The position numbers and the translations under genes were made by a program. A model generated the notes under the pieces. The model worked only from the letters and a program-made list of their open reading frames with translations, ran no database searches and was not told the origin of the DNA. 64,000 nt of DNA from an uncultured Alphaproteobacteria bacterium (GTDB lineage Bacteria; Pseudomonadota; Alphaproteobacteria; Micropepsales; Micropepsaceae): positions 1-64,000 of the forward strand of contig CAIUCH010000050.1 of assembly GCA_903897605.1 (NCBI GenBank), in the 5' to 3' direction. This document shows, piece after piece, positions 39,715-50,479 of the stretch (its first letter is position 1; each line of letters opens with the position of its first letter).

Positions 39715-40055
39715 ATTCCCGCAGACTTTGCCTTGCGTTGGATTTGGTCGATGACGCCGAGCTCATTGCGCAATATGAAAAATGGCATGCCCCCGGAGCG
39801 GTCTGGCCGGAAATACTGGCGGATATAAGGGCGCGGGGAATACTCAACATGGAAATATGGCGAATTGGCACGCGCATGGCGATGATCATGGATGTTGATG
39901 AAGGCTATCCCCGCTTTGAGGCGAATGCTCCGCGTGTCAAGGAATGGGAAGTCTTGATGTCGAAATTTCAGCAACCACTTCCCAACACCAATCCCGCGGA
40001 AAAATGGGCGCCCATGACCCGGATTTTCGCGCTCAACGATAGCGCCGAACCATAA
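39711..40055 (+). CDS. L-rhamnose/L-fucose mutarotase (RhaM-family)
   Basis: LALDLVDDAELIAQYEKWHAPGAVWPEILADIRARGILNMEIWRIGTRMAMIMDVDEGY; overlaps fucP stop (ATGA). Confidence 0.85.
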   Translation: MNSRRLCLALDLVDDAELIAQYEKWHAPGAVWPEILADIRARGILNMEIWRIGTRMAMIMDVDEGYPRFEANAPRVKEWEVLMSKFQQPLPNTNPAEKWAPMTRIFALNDSAEP

Positions 40056-40151
40056 TGGCTCTTATCCGGGGCGGTCCGCAGGTCGTGGCTTGCCAAAAAT
40101 TGCTCACCCGGTTCATATCTCGCCCAGTGTTTTTAGTGGAAAGGCGCGCCT

Positions 40152-41462
40152 TTGGCCCTAACCATCGAGCATATTGAAGCGTTTGACATCCGCTTTCCGA
40201 CGTCGCGTTGGCTGGACGGATCCGACGCCATGAATCCGGACCCCGATTATTCGGCCGCTTATGTGGTGATTCACACCGGCGATCCCAAGCTGGCGGGCCA
40301 TGGCTATACTTTCACCATCGGACGGGGGAACGAACTTTGCGTCGCTGCGATCCGGACCATTGCGCCCCTGGTCGAAGGCCGCGCCCTTAGCGACATATGT
40401 GCCGACATGGGGATGTTTTGGCGCAGCCTCGCGGGTGACAGCCAGCTTCGCTGGCTAGGCCCCGAAAAAGGGGTGATTCATTTGGCCCTTGCCGCCATCA
40501 TAAATGCGGTTTGGGACCTTTGGGCCAAACAGCAAAATAAGCCGGTCTGGCAGCTGATCGCCGACCTTCCGGTCGATGATCTGGTCGGGGTGGTCGATTA
40601 TCGGCACATCACGGACGCGCTGACCCCGTCCGAGGCCAAGGATATCGTGGCAAAAGCCCGTCCGAGCGGAGCTGCCCTCAGGCCGCAACTCGAATCCGCC
40701 GGCTATCCAGCCTACACCACGTCCGCCGGGTGGCTAGGATATCCCGACGAAAAGATTCGAGAGCTATGCGCCCGGGCGATCTCTGATGGCTGGAATGCCA
40801 TCAAAATCAAAGTCGGCCGCGATCCAGAAGACGATTCGCGCCGATGCGCAATCGTTCGCGACGCGATCGGCGAGCGCCTTATGATGATCGATGCCAACCA
40901 GGTGTGGGAGATCGAGGACGCCATCAAGAATGTCCGGGACTTGGCGAAGTACAGGCCATATTGGATCGAAGAACCGGTAAGTCCCGATGATATTCTCGGT
41001 CACGCCAGGGTCCGGCGCGCGGTATCCCCGGTTCGTGTCGCGACGGGGGAGCACGCCCATAACCGGATCATGTTCAAGCAATTTCTCCAGGCCGAGGCCG
41101 TCGACATTGTACAGTTCGACTGCTGCCGCCTGGGCGGCGTCAACGAAGCGATCGCGGTTTTTCTGCTGGCCGCCAAGTTTCAAATTCCCGTTTGCCAGCA
41201 CGCCGGCGGTGTTGGGCTTTGCGAGGTCGGTCAACACCTTGCCTTTGCCGACGCCCTCACGCTCAGTGGAAGCATCGAAAACCGAATGCTGGAGCATGCC
41301 GGCCATCTGCATGAACATTTCCTCGATCCGATCAGGATCAAGGACGGCAGGTACCAAATACCGACAGCGCCCGGGTTCAGCACGCAACTGAACTCCGACA
41401 GCCTGCGGGATCATGCATTTCCAGAAGGGGCAGTTTGGAAAACGGTGCATCGCGACCGTTGA
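40152..41462 (+). CDS. L-fuconate dehydratase (enolase superfamily)
   Basis: FDIRFPTSRWLDGSDAMNPDPDYSAAYVVIHTG; WNAIKIKVGRDPEDDSRR; MMIDANQVWEIEDAI; CQHAGGVGLCEVGQHLAF. Confidence 0.92.
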   Translation: MALTIEHIEAFDIRFPTSRWLDGSDAMNPDPDYSAAYVVIHTGDPKLAGHGYTFTIGRGNELCVAAIRTIAPLVEGRALSDICADMGMFWRSLAGDSQLRWLGPEKGVIHLALAAIINAVWDLWAKQQNKPVWQLIADLPVDDLVGVVDYRHITDALTPSEAKDIVAKARPSGAALRPQLESAGYPAYTTSAGWLGYPDEKIRELCARAISDGWNAIKIKVGRDPEDDSRRCAIVRDAIGERLMMIDANQVWEIEDAIKNVRDLAKYRPYWIEEPVSPDDILGHARVRRAVSPVRVATGEHAHNRIMFKQFLQAEAVDIVQFDCCRLGGVNEAIAVFLLAAKFQIPVCQHAGGVGLCEVGQHLAFADALTLSGSIENRMLEHAGHLHEHFLDPIRIKDGRYQIPTAPGFSTQLNSDSLRDHAFPEGAVWKTVHRDR

Positions 41463-41483
41463 TGCTTTCAATTGGGTCCGGAA

Positions 41484-42455
41484 ATGCCGCACGCGAAAAC
41501 CTGGAACGCAATTATCCCCAAGCTAGCTTATGGTGCAGCCCATCTCGGCAATCTCTATACGCCCATCACCGATGCCATCGCGGACGATATTTTGGATGCG
41601 GCCACTGATGGAAGTGCCTTTGTCGATACCGCGCCATATTATGGCCATGGCCTGAGCGAATTGCGGATCGGCAATTACCTCAAGACGCACCAAACCCGCC
41701 TGCCCATGATCTCCACGAAGGTGGGTCGCCGTCTCGACCATTGCGACCACCCGTCGGATTTTGGCTTTGTAAACCCGGCGCCTTTTGAGCCTGTGTTTGA
41801 TTATTCCGCGGCCGGAATTTGCGAAACCTTTCAAGGCAGTCTGAATCGCCTCGGCTTGCCTCGCGTCGACTTGCTGTTATTGCACGATATCGGCGCGATG
41901 ACGCACGGTTCATCTCACCCTGACCAGATGAGGCTCGTCGAACAAGAAGCCTGGCCGGCGATGCAAGAGATCAAAGGCAGCCATCGCGCAGACGCCATCG
42001 GGATTGGAGTCAATGAATGCGAGGTCGTCCTGGAATGTCTCGACCGGGGCCTCACGCCTGACGCCATCATGCTGGCTGGCCGGCATACGCTTCTGGATGC
42101 GAGCGCGGAAAAATCCGGGGTGATCGCGCGGTGCAAGTCTCTCGGCATTCGCCTGCTTATTGCCGCGCCGTTCAACTCCGGCATTTTGGCGGGTGGAAAT
42201 CAATTCAACTATGCAGCGGCACCCGAACCGATTCTCGCGGTTGCCAGGAAATTGTCAGAGATCTGCGCGGATTTCCGTGCAGAGCTTCCCGCGGCGGCCC
42301 TGCAATTTCCACTGCGCCAGCCGGGTGTGTCCATGGTGGTTGCCGGTGCAAAGAGCCGTGACGAATTATGCCAGCAAAGGATTTGGATGAATTCTTCCAT
42401 TCCCGAGGACTGCTGGACCGCCATCGATGCGATTCGCAACCGATACCTCTCATGA
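41484..42455 (+). CDS. Aldo/keto reductase, L-fucose (D-threo-aldose) 1-dehydrogenase-like
   Basis: KLAYGAAHLGNLYTPITDAIADDILDAA, FVDTAPYYGHGLSELRIG; position inside fucose operon. Confidence 0.82.
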   Translation: MPHAKTWNAIIPKLAYGAAHLGNLYTPITDAIADDILDAATDGSAFVDTAPYYGHGLSELRIGNYLKTHQTRLPMISTKVGRRLDHCDHPSDFGFVNPAPFEPVFDYSAAGICETFQGSLNRLGLPRVDLLLLHDIGAMTHGSSHPDQMRLVEQEAWPAMQEIKGSHRADAIGIGVNECEVVLECLDRGLTPDAIMLAGRHTLLDASAEKSGVIARCKSLGIRLLIAAPFNSGILAGGNQFNYAAAPEPILAVARKLSEICADFRAELPAAALQFPLRQPGVSMVVAGAKSRDELCQQRIWMNSSIPEDCWTAIDAIRNRYLS

Positions 42456-43294
42456 TCATCGATGCGCATCATCATTTCTGGCTTCTCAGTCGTGGCGACT
42501 ACGAATGGTTGGCGCCTGAAACGGGCAAGCTTTACCGCGACTTTCAGCCGGAAGACCTCAACGACGATCTCTCGAAAAGCGGAATTTCTGGAACCGTCCT
42601 GATTCAAGCCGCCCCGACGGAGGCCGAAACGCATTACCTCCTGGAGATAGCGGATCGTTGGCCAAAAGCGTTGGGCGTGGTGGGATGGACCGATTTGACG
42701 TCTCAGGCTTCACACCGACGGCTGGAGGGTTTGGCACGGCATCCGATGCTGAAAGGCATTCGTCCCATGCTCCAGGACGAGCGCGATCCTGATTGGATTC
42801 TTCAATCGCAGGTTTCCGAATCCTTGAAGATCATACAGACGCTGGGATTGGCATTCGATGCCCTGGTTCGGCCGCGTCATTTGAAATCATTGGCGTTGGC
42901 CACGGATCGCCATCCCGGTTTGCGGATTGTCATCGACCATGCCGGAAAGCCCGAGATCGAAAAAGGAGAATTCGATGATTGGGCCATGGACATAAAGGCG
43001 TTGAGCGAGCGCCCGAATATATTCTGCAAACTGTCGGGTCTACTCACGGAGGCCGGATCCCGAACCGCCGACAATGATCTGCGCCCTTATATCGATCACC
43101 TTCTGAATTGTTTTGGTCCCCGGCGGCTGATGTGGGGAAGCGACTGGCCGGTGCTTTTGGGCAAGAGCGGCTATTCTCAATGGTTCGACCAGGCGGTCCG
43201 GCTGACCGCGGAATTGGGCACGCGGGAAAAGCAATGGCTGTTCGGAAGAACCGCGGCGGCGTTCTATAATATTAAGATCGATCACGACCGTTAG
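42452..43294 (+). CDS. L-fuconolactone hydrolase (amidohydrolase superfamily)
   Basis: MIIDAHHHFWLLSRGDYEWL; VIDHAGKPEI; FGPRRLMWGSDWPVLL; overlaps previous stop (ATGA). Confidence 0.87.
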   Translation: MIIDAHHHFWLLSRGDYEWLAPETGKLYRDFQPEDLNDDLSKSGISGTVLIQAAPTEAETHYLLEIADRWPKALGVVGWTDLTSQASHRRLEGLARHPMLKGIRPMLQDERDPDWILQSQVSESLKIIQTLGLAFDALVRPRHLKSLALATDRHPGLRIVIDHAGKPEIEKGEFDDWAMDIKALSERPNIFCKLSGLLTEAGSRTADNDLRPYIDHLLNCFGPRRLMWGSDWPVLLGKSGYSQWFDQAVRLTAELGTREKQWLFGRTAAAFYNIKIDHDR

Positions 43295-43332
43295 GCTTTC
43301 GGGGGCAAGGCGCTTTGCAAGTGATGCATATG

Positions 43333-44874
43333 CTAGCCGTGCTTCGGGGCCGAGCGGGATGGCTGATTGCGGGTTCGGCCGATGGCCGGCAACATCAGCA
43401 ATGAAACCGCGAATAGAGCGGCCATCGCAAACCATGCCTCGTTGAACGATTGGGTAAGCGCCGCACGCTTGACCATTGGGGCGATCAAGTTTCTGGTGAG
43501 CTCGTCCACCGGTCCCATGTCGTGATTGCGAAACAACGCCACGGGAAGGCCCACCAGGCGCGCGGCCTGCGGGTCGCCTGCTTGCAGCCGCGCAGCGAGG
43601 GCCGTTATATGATTCGGCGTGCGCTGCTCCAAAATCGTGTCCATCAACGCGATCCCGACTGCCCCGCCAAGATTGCGCATGAGATTGAACAGGCCGCTGG
43701 CGTCGGCAATGTCCTCCGGCGGCCAACCGTCCAGCGCCAGCCGGGTCGCCGGAAGCAGGCACAGCATCATCGCAACGCCGCGCAATATTTGCGGCCAGAA
43801 GAGGCCATTAAAATCCGTGGTCGATGTCGTGAACCCGTTGGCAAAAACGCCAATACCGAACAGGCCAAAGCCGATGGCCGTCAGAAGGCGCGCATTCACG
43901 CGAACTTCCAGTATCGCGGCAATCGGCGCCATCAAGAGTCTGGAGATGCCCGTGACGATCATGATTTCGCCAATCGCCAGTGCGGAATGACCCCGCACCA
44001 ATCCGAGAAACAGGGACAGCAAATAAATCGACCCATATAAGCCGAAGCCCAGCACAAAGCTGAAGCCGCAGCCGATGGAGAATGAAATCTTGCAGAACCG
44101 CCGAATGTCAATAAACGGGCTGGCGTGATTGAGCGCGCGCCAAATGCCAAGCGCGCCGGCCGTGAAACAGACCGCCATCAATATGAATATGTAAGTTCCG
44201 CGCCAATCGTGCCGTGGCCCTTCATTCAAGATCAGCTCAAGCGCTGCCAGAAACACCGACGCCAAGATCATGGTCTGATAGTCGATCCTCTTCAGCGAGG
44301 CGTAATCCGGCGCGCCGGCGCGGACGAAATAGGCGACCATTGCGGCAACGAGGAGGCCTGGCGGGATATTGATCAGAAAGATCCAGCGCCAGGAATATGT
44401 CTCTGTAAGGTAGCCGCCAATAACCGGCCCGATGGCGGGCGCGATCATCGCGAATGCGCCCGCGATCGTGGTTCCCAGAACACGGTGCTGTTCCGGCAGC
44501 ATGGTAAAAACGCTGGTAAAGACGGGTGGAATCAGCATGCCACCGCAAAATCCCTGGAATACCCGAATGGCGATCATTGTGGTGACATCGGTGCTGAGCG
44601 CGCAGCCCAGACTGGCGATCGTGAAGCCAAGCGTGGCCAGAACGAACATCCAACGAAGTGTCAATGCGCGGGTCAGCAGTCCCGTTAGCGGGATGGCGAT
44701 CACCTCGGCCATCAGGTAGCCCGTTTGAATCCAACTGAGGCGGTAATCCGGTATTGCTAGCGCCGACCCGATATTCGTCAGCGAGCTCGCCACGATTTGA
44801 ATGTCGAGGATCGCCATGAACATTCCGACGCACATCGCGCCAAACCCCAGCCAGGTCGAAATGGGATTTTTCAT
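43333..44874 (-). CDS. EmrB/DHA2-family MFS transporter
   Basis: 14 TM; MAILDIQIVASSLTNIGSALAI, WIQTGYLMAEVIAIPLTGLLTR, PPVFTSVFTMLPEQHR, PAIGPVIGGYLTETYSWRWIFLINIPPGLL. Confidence 0.9.
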   Translation of the reverse strand: MKNPISTWLGFGAMCVGMFMAILDIQIVASSLTNIGSALAIPDYRLSWIQTGYLMAEVIAIPLTGLLTRALTLRWMFVLATLGFTIASLGCALSTDVTTMIAIRVFQGFCGGMLIPPVFTSVFTMLPEQHRVLGTTIAGAFAMIAPAIGPVIGGYLTETYSWRWIFLINIPPGLLVAAMVAYFVRAGAPDYASLKRIDYQTMILASVFLAALELILNEGPRHDWRGTYIFILMAVCFTAGALGIWRALNHASPFIDIRRFCKISFSIGCGFSFVLGFGLYGSIYLLSLFLGLVRGHSALAIGEIMIVTGISRLLMAPIAAILEVRVNARLLTAIGFGLFGIGVFANGFTTSTTDFNGLFWPQILRGVAMMLCLLPATRLALDGWPPEDIADASGLFNLMRNLGGAVGIALMDTILEQRTPNHITALAARLQAGDPQAARLVGLPVALFRNHDMGPVDELTRNLIAPMVKRAALTQSFNEAWFAMAALFAVSLLMLPAIGRTRNQPSRSAPKHG

Positions 44875-44923
44875 CGGGCTATTTTGCAAAGCGCAACACC
44901 GTCAGGACTTGAGGCATAAGCGC

Positions 44924-46129
44924 TCATCGGTGGACGGCCAGAACCGCGTTAAGTCCACCAAATGCGAATGAATTCGACATCGCCATGTTGATTTGCGCGT
45001 TCCGCGTCACATTCGGAACATAATCGAGATCGCAATCGGGATCTCTTTCGATAAAATTTGCCGTTGGAGGGGTGAACCCGTCGCGCATCGCCAAAAGCGT
45101 CGCGGCCAACTCGATTGCGCCCGCCGCTCCCAGGGCATGGCCGTGCAACGACTTTGTCGCGGAGACGCTAAGGCGATCGGCGTGGCCGCCAAACACGGCG
45201 CGGATTGCCCTGGATTCCGTCACGTCGTTCATGGTCGTGCCAGTGCCATGCGCATTGATGTGATCGAACGCTTCGGGCGCCATTCCACAGTCGGCAAGGC
45301 AGGCGCGCATGGCGCTTGCCGCGCCGTCCAGGGACGGTAACACGATATCCCCCGCATCCGAACTCATGCCAAAGCCTGCAATCTCGCCGAAAATCTCGGC
45401 GCCGCGCGCATTGGCATGCTCAAAATTTTCCAAGACGAACATGCCGGCGCATTCGCCGAGAACCAGACCCATCCGGCCACGGGAGAATGGCCTGCAGGTG
45501 TCAAACGCCAATATTCGCATGGCCTCCCAGGCTTTGAGGGTACCCAGGGTAAACACGGATTCCGTGCCGCCGGCCACTGCCACATTCACGGTTCCGGCGC
45601 GCACCATCTGATAGGCAATGCCGATGGCGTGATTGGCGGACGCGCAGGCGCTCGCTACGTTGAAGGCCGGTCCCTTGATGCCATTTTCCATCGTGATGTG
45701 GCTGACCGCCGCGCTAATCATCATTTTTGGAATGGTGATGGGGTGAAAGCGCTTGGCGCCTTCGGCATAGAGTCGGCGAAAATTATCGTCAAGTGTACTC
45801 ATTCCGCCCACGCCGGAGCCGACGATGGCAGCACTGCGCGCGCCAAGTTCGCCGTGGAAATTCAACCCACTTGCCAATATCGCTTCGCGCGCGGCAACCA
45901 ATGCGAATTGGGCGCAGCGATCCAAAAGCGCCAGACGCTTTTGATCGAAATGGGCCAGAGGATCGAAATCAGAAACCTCGGCGCCGATTTTAACAAGGAG
46001 CTCGCCGGTCGGGATGACGGTAAGCGGGCCGATTGCGCTTTTGCCGCTTTTCAGGGCAGTCGACATGGCACGCGTATTTTGGCCGAGCGCGGAAATGACG
46101 CCGATTCCCGTGATTGCCACACGATTCAA
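44924..46129 (-). CDS. Beta-ketoacyl-ACP synthase, FabF/NodE-like
   Basis: RVAITGIGVISALGQN; active Cys VASACASANHAIG; His NAHGTGT and SLHGHALGAAGAIE. Confidence 0.88.
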   Translation of the reverse strand: MNRVAITGIGVISALGQNTRAMSTALKSGKSAIGPLTVIPTGELLVKIGAEVSDFDPLAHFDQKRLALLDRCAQFALVAAREAILASGLNFHGELGARSAAIVGSGVGGMSTLDDNFRRLYAEGAKRFHPITIPKMMISAAVSHITMENGIKGPAFNVASACASANHAIGIAYQMVRAGTVNVAVAGGTESVFTLGTLKAWEAMRILAFDTCRPFSRGRMGLVLGECAGMFVLENFEHANARGAEIFGEIAGFGMSSDAGDIVLPSLDGAASAMRACLADCGMAPEAFDHINAHGTGTTMNDVTESRAIRAVFGGHADRLSVSATKSLHGHALGAAGAIELAATLLAMRDGFTPPTANFIERDPDCDLDYVPNVTRNAQINMAMSNSFAFGGLNAVLAVHR

Positions 46130-46171
46130 TGGATGCCACCCAACGCTTCGGTATTCGCCGGAAATTGATAT

Positions 46172-46447
46172 CTAAGGCTTGCGGCCACCAGGTTGATCCA
46201 CATGTTTTGCGACGTAATCAATCACTTCGCCCACCGTCTGGAAGCTGCCGCCGCCGGTGGATGAAGCTTCATTGGCATTATAAAGCAATGAGATGTCGAA
46301 CCTTTCTTCGATCTCGAAAATGATCTCGACGATGTCGAGTGATTCGAGGTTAAGGCTTGATATCTCGGTGGTGCGGTGCAGTGCTGAAGGCTCAACATGC
46401 GCCTGCTGCGCGACTATTTCAAATACGACTGCTTCTACATCCGCCAT
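46172..46447 (-). CDS. Acyl carrier protein
   Basis: ISSLNLESLDIVEIIFEIEERFDI with phosphopantetheine-attachment Ser; adjacent to ketosynthase. Confidence 0.85.
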   Translation of the reverse strand: MADVEAVVFEIVAQQAHVEPSALHRTTEISSLNLESLDIVEIIFEIEERFDISLLYNANEASSTGGGSFQTVGEVIDYVAKHVDQPGGRKP

Positions 46448-46718
46448 CTATGTCCCCGATCCCCGAGCTAGGCAGCATTATCCATTTAATTCGATCGGGA
46501 TACAAAAAATGGCCTGTCAAATGGGAAAATCGGCGAATAAACGCGGGCCGTGAGACTGTTAAGCGGACAATATTGGAAAATCGCTAGAGATTGAAAAGGT
46601 GCGCTTCTACACCAAACAGAAGTCGATAATGCAGCGCTGGCCCGATAGTATCGACAAAAGCGCCGAATTCCAGATGCCGACTTCGCGCTGATATTCAAGT
46701 TGGTTCCTGGAGGGAACG

Positions 46719-47930
46719 ATGCAGACCGAAGAGCTTCGCAAGGGGCCTCTTGAAGGGATCACGGTTCTGGACTTCTCCCGCGTTCTGGCGGGCCCCTATT
46801 GCACGATGGTTTTGGCGGATCTCGGAGCCCGTGTCATCAAGATCGAAAAATTTGGTACAGGCGACGACACCCGCGCATTCGGGCCATTCGTGGATGGCGA
46901 GTCGGCCTATTTCATGTGCTTCAATCGGGGAAAGGAAAGCATCGTCCTCGATATCAAGTCGCCGCGCGACCGGGAGCTGCTGGAGCGTCTGCTGAATGAA
47001 GCGGATGTGGTGGTGGAAAATTTCCGCCCAGGCGTGATGGACCGGCTGGGATACGGCGCGGAACGGTTGGCGAAAACCCATCCCCACATCATCTATGCAT
47101 CGGTATCGGGCTTCGGCCATAGCGGCCCCTTCAGCGATCTTCCGGGCTACGACATGGTCGTGCAGGCGATGGGCGGCATCATGAGCCTGACCGGCTGGCC
47201 GGACGGCCCGCCCTCGCGGGTTGGGACAAGTTTCGGCGATCTTGGTGCGGCGCTTTTCGCCACGGTGGGCATTCTTGCGGCTCTCTACAAAAGAACCCAG
47301 AATGCGCAGGGTGCCCGGGTCGATATCGGCATGCTGGATTGCCAGGCTGCCCTGATGGAAACCGCCCTGGCGCGATACGACGCGGAAGGAAAGATTCCGA
47401 CCCGCACGGGCGACAGCCACCCGTCCCTGGCGCCATTCGAGAGTTTTGCCGCCAAGGATGGCCGCATCGTCATTGCTGCCGGCAACGACACGCTATTCAT
47501 TTTGATGGCCGACGCCTTGGGTGCCCCGGAACTGGCACTGCATCCCTTGTTTGCGACCAACGATCTGCGCTGCCGGAACAGGCCGGCGATGGCGGCCGCG
47601 ATAGAAGTGGTAACGAAAACCCAGAATATTCAGCATTGGATCGATAAGCTGAACGAGGCAGGCGTGCCCTGTTCTCCCATCAACACCATCGACAAACTGT
47701 TCGATCACCCTCAGCTTCTGGCGCGGAACATGATCATAAAAGTCAGAAGCGGCGAAAATGGCCGCGCGGTCCGCACCGCGGGAAACCCAATCCGCATGAG
47801 CGGATACAGGACCAACAATGTGGTGGATCCCATCGAAGCGCCCAAGCTGAACCAGCATCGCGAGCAGATTCTGCATGAATTCATGGCCTCGCGGGACGCC
47901 TATGTATCATCGGTCGACGAGGACAGCTAA
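46719..47930 (+). CDS. CaiB/BaiF-family CoA-transferase
   Basis: [84 protein letters not shown]. Confidence 0.93.
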   Translation: MQTEELRKGPLEGITVLDFSRVLAGPYCTMVLADLGARVIKIEKFGTGDDTRAFGPFVDGESAYFMCFNRGKESIVLDIKSPRDRELLERLLNEADVVVENFRPGVMDRLGYGAERLAKTHPHIIYASVSGFGHSGPFSDLPGYDMVVQAMGGIMSLTGWPDGPPSRVGTSFGDLGAALFATVGILAALYKRTQNAQGARVDIGMLDCQAALMETALARYDAEGKIPTRTGDSHPSLAPFESFAAKDGRIVIAAGNDTLFILMADALGAPELALHPLFATNDLRCRNRPAMAAAIEVVTKTQNIQHWIDKLNEAGVPCSPINTIDKLFDHPQLLARNMIIKVRSGENGRAVRTAGNPIRMSGYRTNNVVDPIEAPKLNQHREQILHEFMASRDAYVSSVDEDS

Positions 47931-47992
47931 GAAGCAACGTCTTTATTGAAGGGCGGGGCACGAATACGCCTCCGCTGCGGAAGGAGAATTTC

Positions 47993-48826
47993 ATGGACGA
48001 CAAAGCGACTGAGAACAAGCCGGAAAATCAGGCCCCGGAAGAGGGCAAAGCCAAGAAGTGGGAAACGATTCTGGTGGAACGGCGGGAGCGCGTCGGCCTC
48101 ATCACCCTCAATCGTCCGAAATCCTTGAACGCCCTCAATCGGCAGCTGGCGCAGGAAACCCTCAAGGCGCTGCAGGAATTCGACGCCGATGATCGTGTCG
48201 GCGCCATCGTGATCGCCGGCAGCCCGCGCGCTTTTGCCGCCGGCGCCGACATTGCCGAGATGGCGGAAAAATCCTTCACCGATTTCTACAGGGACGACTT
48301 TCTCGCCCCGTGGGACCAGGTCCGGTTGATCGCAAAGCCCATCATCGCGGCCGTCAGCGGTTTTGCGCTTGGCGGCGGATGCGAGCTTGCCCTTCTTTGC
48401 GATTTCATAATCGCCTCCGACGATGCGCAGTTCGGTCAACCCGAAATCAAGCTCGGAATATTGCCGGGAATTGGCGGCTCGCAACGATTGACCCGGGCGG
48501 TCGGCAAATCGCTGACGATGGACATGGTTCTCACCGGACGCTCGATCAACGCGGCCGAGGCCAAGGCCGCGGGACTTGTCGCGCGCGTCGTCGCCCCCGC
48601 CGATCTGCTGCAGACCGCATTGGAAGCCGCCCACACCATCGCGGCCTATAACGCACCGGCCGTGAAGATGGCGAAACAAGCCGTCAACCAGGCTTTCGAG
48701 GGAACGCTGGCCGAGGGCCTGCGCCATGAGCGGCTGCTGTTCCAGGCCGCATTCGCTACCGAAGGCCAGAAGGAGGGGATGAACGCGTTTGTTGCGAAGC
48801 GGGCTCCCGTCTTCCGGAACCGGTGA
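47993..48826 (+). CDS. Enoyl-CoA hydratase/isomerase family protein
   Basis: [71 protein letters not shown]. Confidence 0.93.
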   Translation: MDDKATENKPENQAPEEGKAKKWETILVERRERVGLITLNRPKSLNALNRQLAQETLKALQEFDADDRVGAIVIAGSPRAFAAGADIAEMAEKSFTDFYRDDFLAPWDQVRLIAKPIIAAVSGFALGGGCELALLCDFIIASDDAQFGQPEIKLGILPGIGGSQRLTRAVGKSLTMDMVLTGRSINAAEAKAAGLVARVVAPADLLQTALEAAHTIAAYNAPAVKMAKQAVNQAFEGTLAEGLRHERLLFQAAFATEGQKEGMNAFVAKRAPVFRNR

Positions 48827-48838
48827 AATAATCGGGGC

Positions 48839-50479
48839 TTGATGGTGGACCAAGTTCAATTGCTCGACGGCGATTATGATTACATCGTAGCCGGCGCCGG
48901 TTCGGCGGGCTGCGTTGTCGCCAACCGCCTTTCGGCCGATCCCAAAAATCGGGTCCTGCTGCTGGAGGCGGGTGGCCGGGATAATTGGATCTGGTTCCAT
49001 ATTCCGGTCGGCTATCTCTTTGCCATCGGCAATCCCAGAAGCGACTGGATGTTCCAGACCGAGCCGGAGCCGGGGCTGAACGGACGCTCGCTGAATTATC
49101 CCCGGGGCAAAGTTATCGGTGGTTCATCGGCGATCAATGCCATGATCTCCATGCGCGGTCAGCGCCAGGATTACGATCAATGGCGCCAGATGGGGTTGAC
49201 CGGCTGGAGCGCCGATGAGGTTTTTTCAACCTTCAAGCGGCTGGACAATCATTTTCTGGGCGAAACCGAACATCACGGCTCCAAAGGCGAATGGCGCGTC
49301 GAAGAACCAAGATTGCGCTGGGATATTCTTGACGCGGTCCGCGATGCCGCGGAGCAGATGGGTATTGCGCGCATTCCGGATTTCAACACCGGGGACAATG
49401 AAGGCGTTGGCTACTTTCACGTAAACCAGAAGCGAGGGCTGCGCTGGTCCGCCGCGCGCGGCTTCCTGAAACCTGCCTTGCATCGCTCCAATCTTCGCCT
49501 TGAAACGCATGCCAGCATCGACAAGCTGGTTTTTGACGGACGCCGCGCAAGCGGCATCCGTTTTAATCGCGGCGCGCAGGTTTACGAGGCCCGAGCAAAG
49601 CGCGAAATTATATTGTGCGCCGGTTCGATCGGTTCGATCGAAATTCTACAAAGATCCGGAGTGGGCGATCCAGCCTTCCTCCAGTCCCTTGGCATTCCGG
49701 TTGTCCTGGAGCGCCAAGGAGTCGGCAAAAACCTACAAGACCATCTGCAGCAGCGAATGATCTACAAAGTGTCCGGGGTGAAGACGCTGAACGAGACCTA
49801 CCATTCGCTGGTGGGCAGAGCATTGATGGGGGCGGAATATGCGTTGTTCCAAACCGGCCCCCTCACCATGGCGCCGTCGCAGTTGGGTATTTTTACCCGC
49901 TCCGACAATTTGCAGGAGCGCGCCAACATCGAATTTCATGTCCAGCCGCTGTCGCTCGATAAGTTCGGTGACCCCCTGCATCGGTTCCGGGCCATCACCG
50001 TCAGTGCCTGTAACTTGAGACCGACATCCCGAGGTGTCATTCACATCCGGTCCACGAATTTTCGAGACAAGCCCGTCATCAAGCCCAACTATTTATCGAC
50101 CGATGAAGACCGGCGGGTGGCCGCCAATGCGATTCGCGTGACGCGCCGGCTGATGGGCCAGCCGGTGCTCGGCAAATATCGGCCGGAAGAATATGTCCCT
50201 GGCACCGTGGTCTCAAACGACACGGCGGATCTGGCAAAGGCCGCAGGGGATATCGGCACAACCATCTTCCACCCGGTCGGTACCGCCAAAATGGGATTGC
50301 CCAGCGATCCGCTCGCCGTCGTGGACGAGCGCCTTCGTGTTCATGGGGCCAAAGGGCTGCGCGTCGTCGACGCCTCGGTCATGCCCAACATAACGTCAGG
50401 CAACACCAACACACCTACGATCATGATCGCGGAAAAGGGCAGTAATTATATCATCGAGGACAGTCGCGGCCGGGCCTGA
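48839..50479 (+). CDS. GMC oxidoreductase (choline dehydrogenase-like)
   Basis: DYIVAGAGSAGCVVANRLSADPKNRVLLLEAGG; GKVIGGSSAINAMISMRGQ; GTAKMGLPSDPLAVVDERLRVHGAKGLRVVDASVMPNITSGNTNTPTIMIAEKGS. Confidence 0.93.
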   Translation: MMVDQVQLLDGDYDYIVAGAGSAGCVVANRLSADPKNRVLLLEAGGRDNWIWFHIPVGYLFAIGNPRSDWMFQTEPEPGLNGRSLNYPRGKVIGGSSAINAMISMRGQRQDYDQWRQMGLTGWSADEVFSTFKRLDNHFLGETEHHGSKGEWRVEEPRLRWDILDAVRDAAEQMGIARIPDFNTGDNEGVGYFHVNQKRGLRWSAARGFLKPALHRSNLRLETHASIDKLVFDGRRASGIRFNRGAQVYEARAKREIILCAGSIGSIEILQRSGVGDPAFLQSLGIPVVLERQGVGKNLQDHLQQRMIYKVSGVKTLNETYHSLVGRALMGAEYALFQTGPLTMAPSQLGIFTRSDNLQERANIEFHVQPLSLDKFGDPLHRFRAITVSACNLRPTSRGVIHIRSTNFRDKPVIKPNYLSTDEDRRVAANAIRVTRRLMGQPVLGKYRPEEYVPGTVVSNDTADLAKAAGDIGTTIFHPVGTAKMGLPSDPLAVVDERLRVHGAKGLRVVDASVMPNITSGNTNTPTIMIAEKGSNYIIEDSRGRA

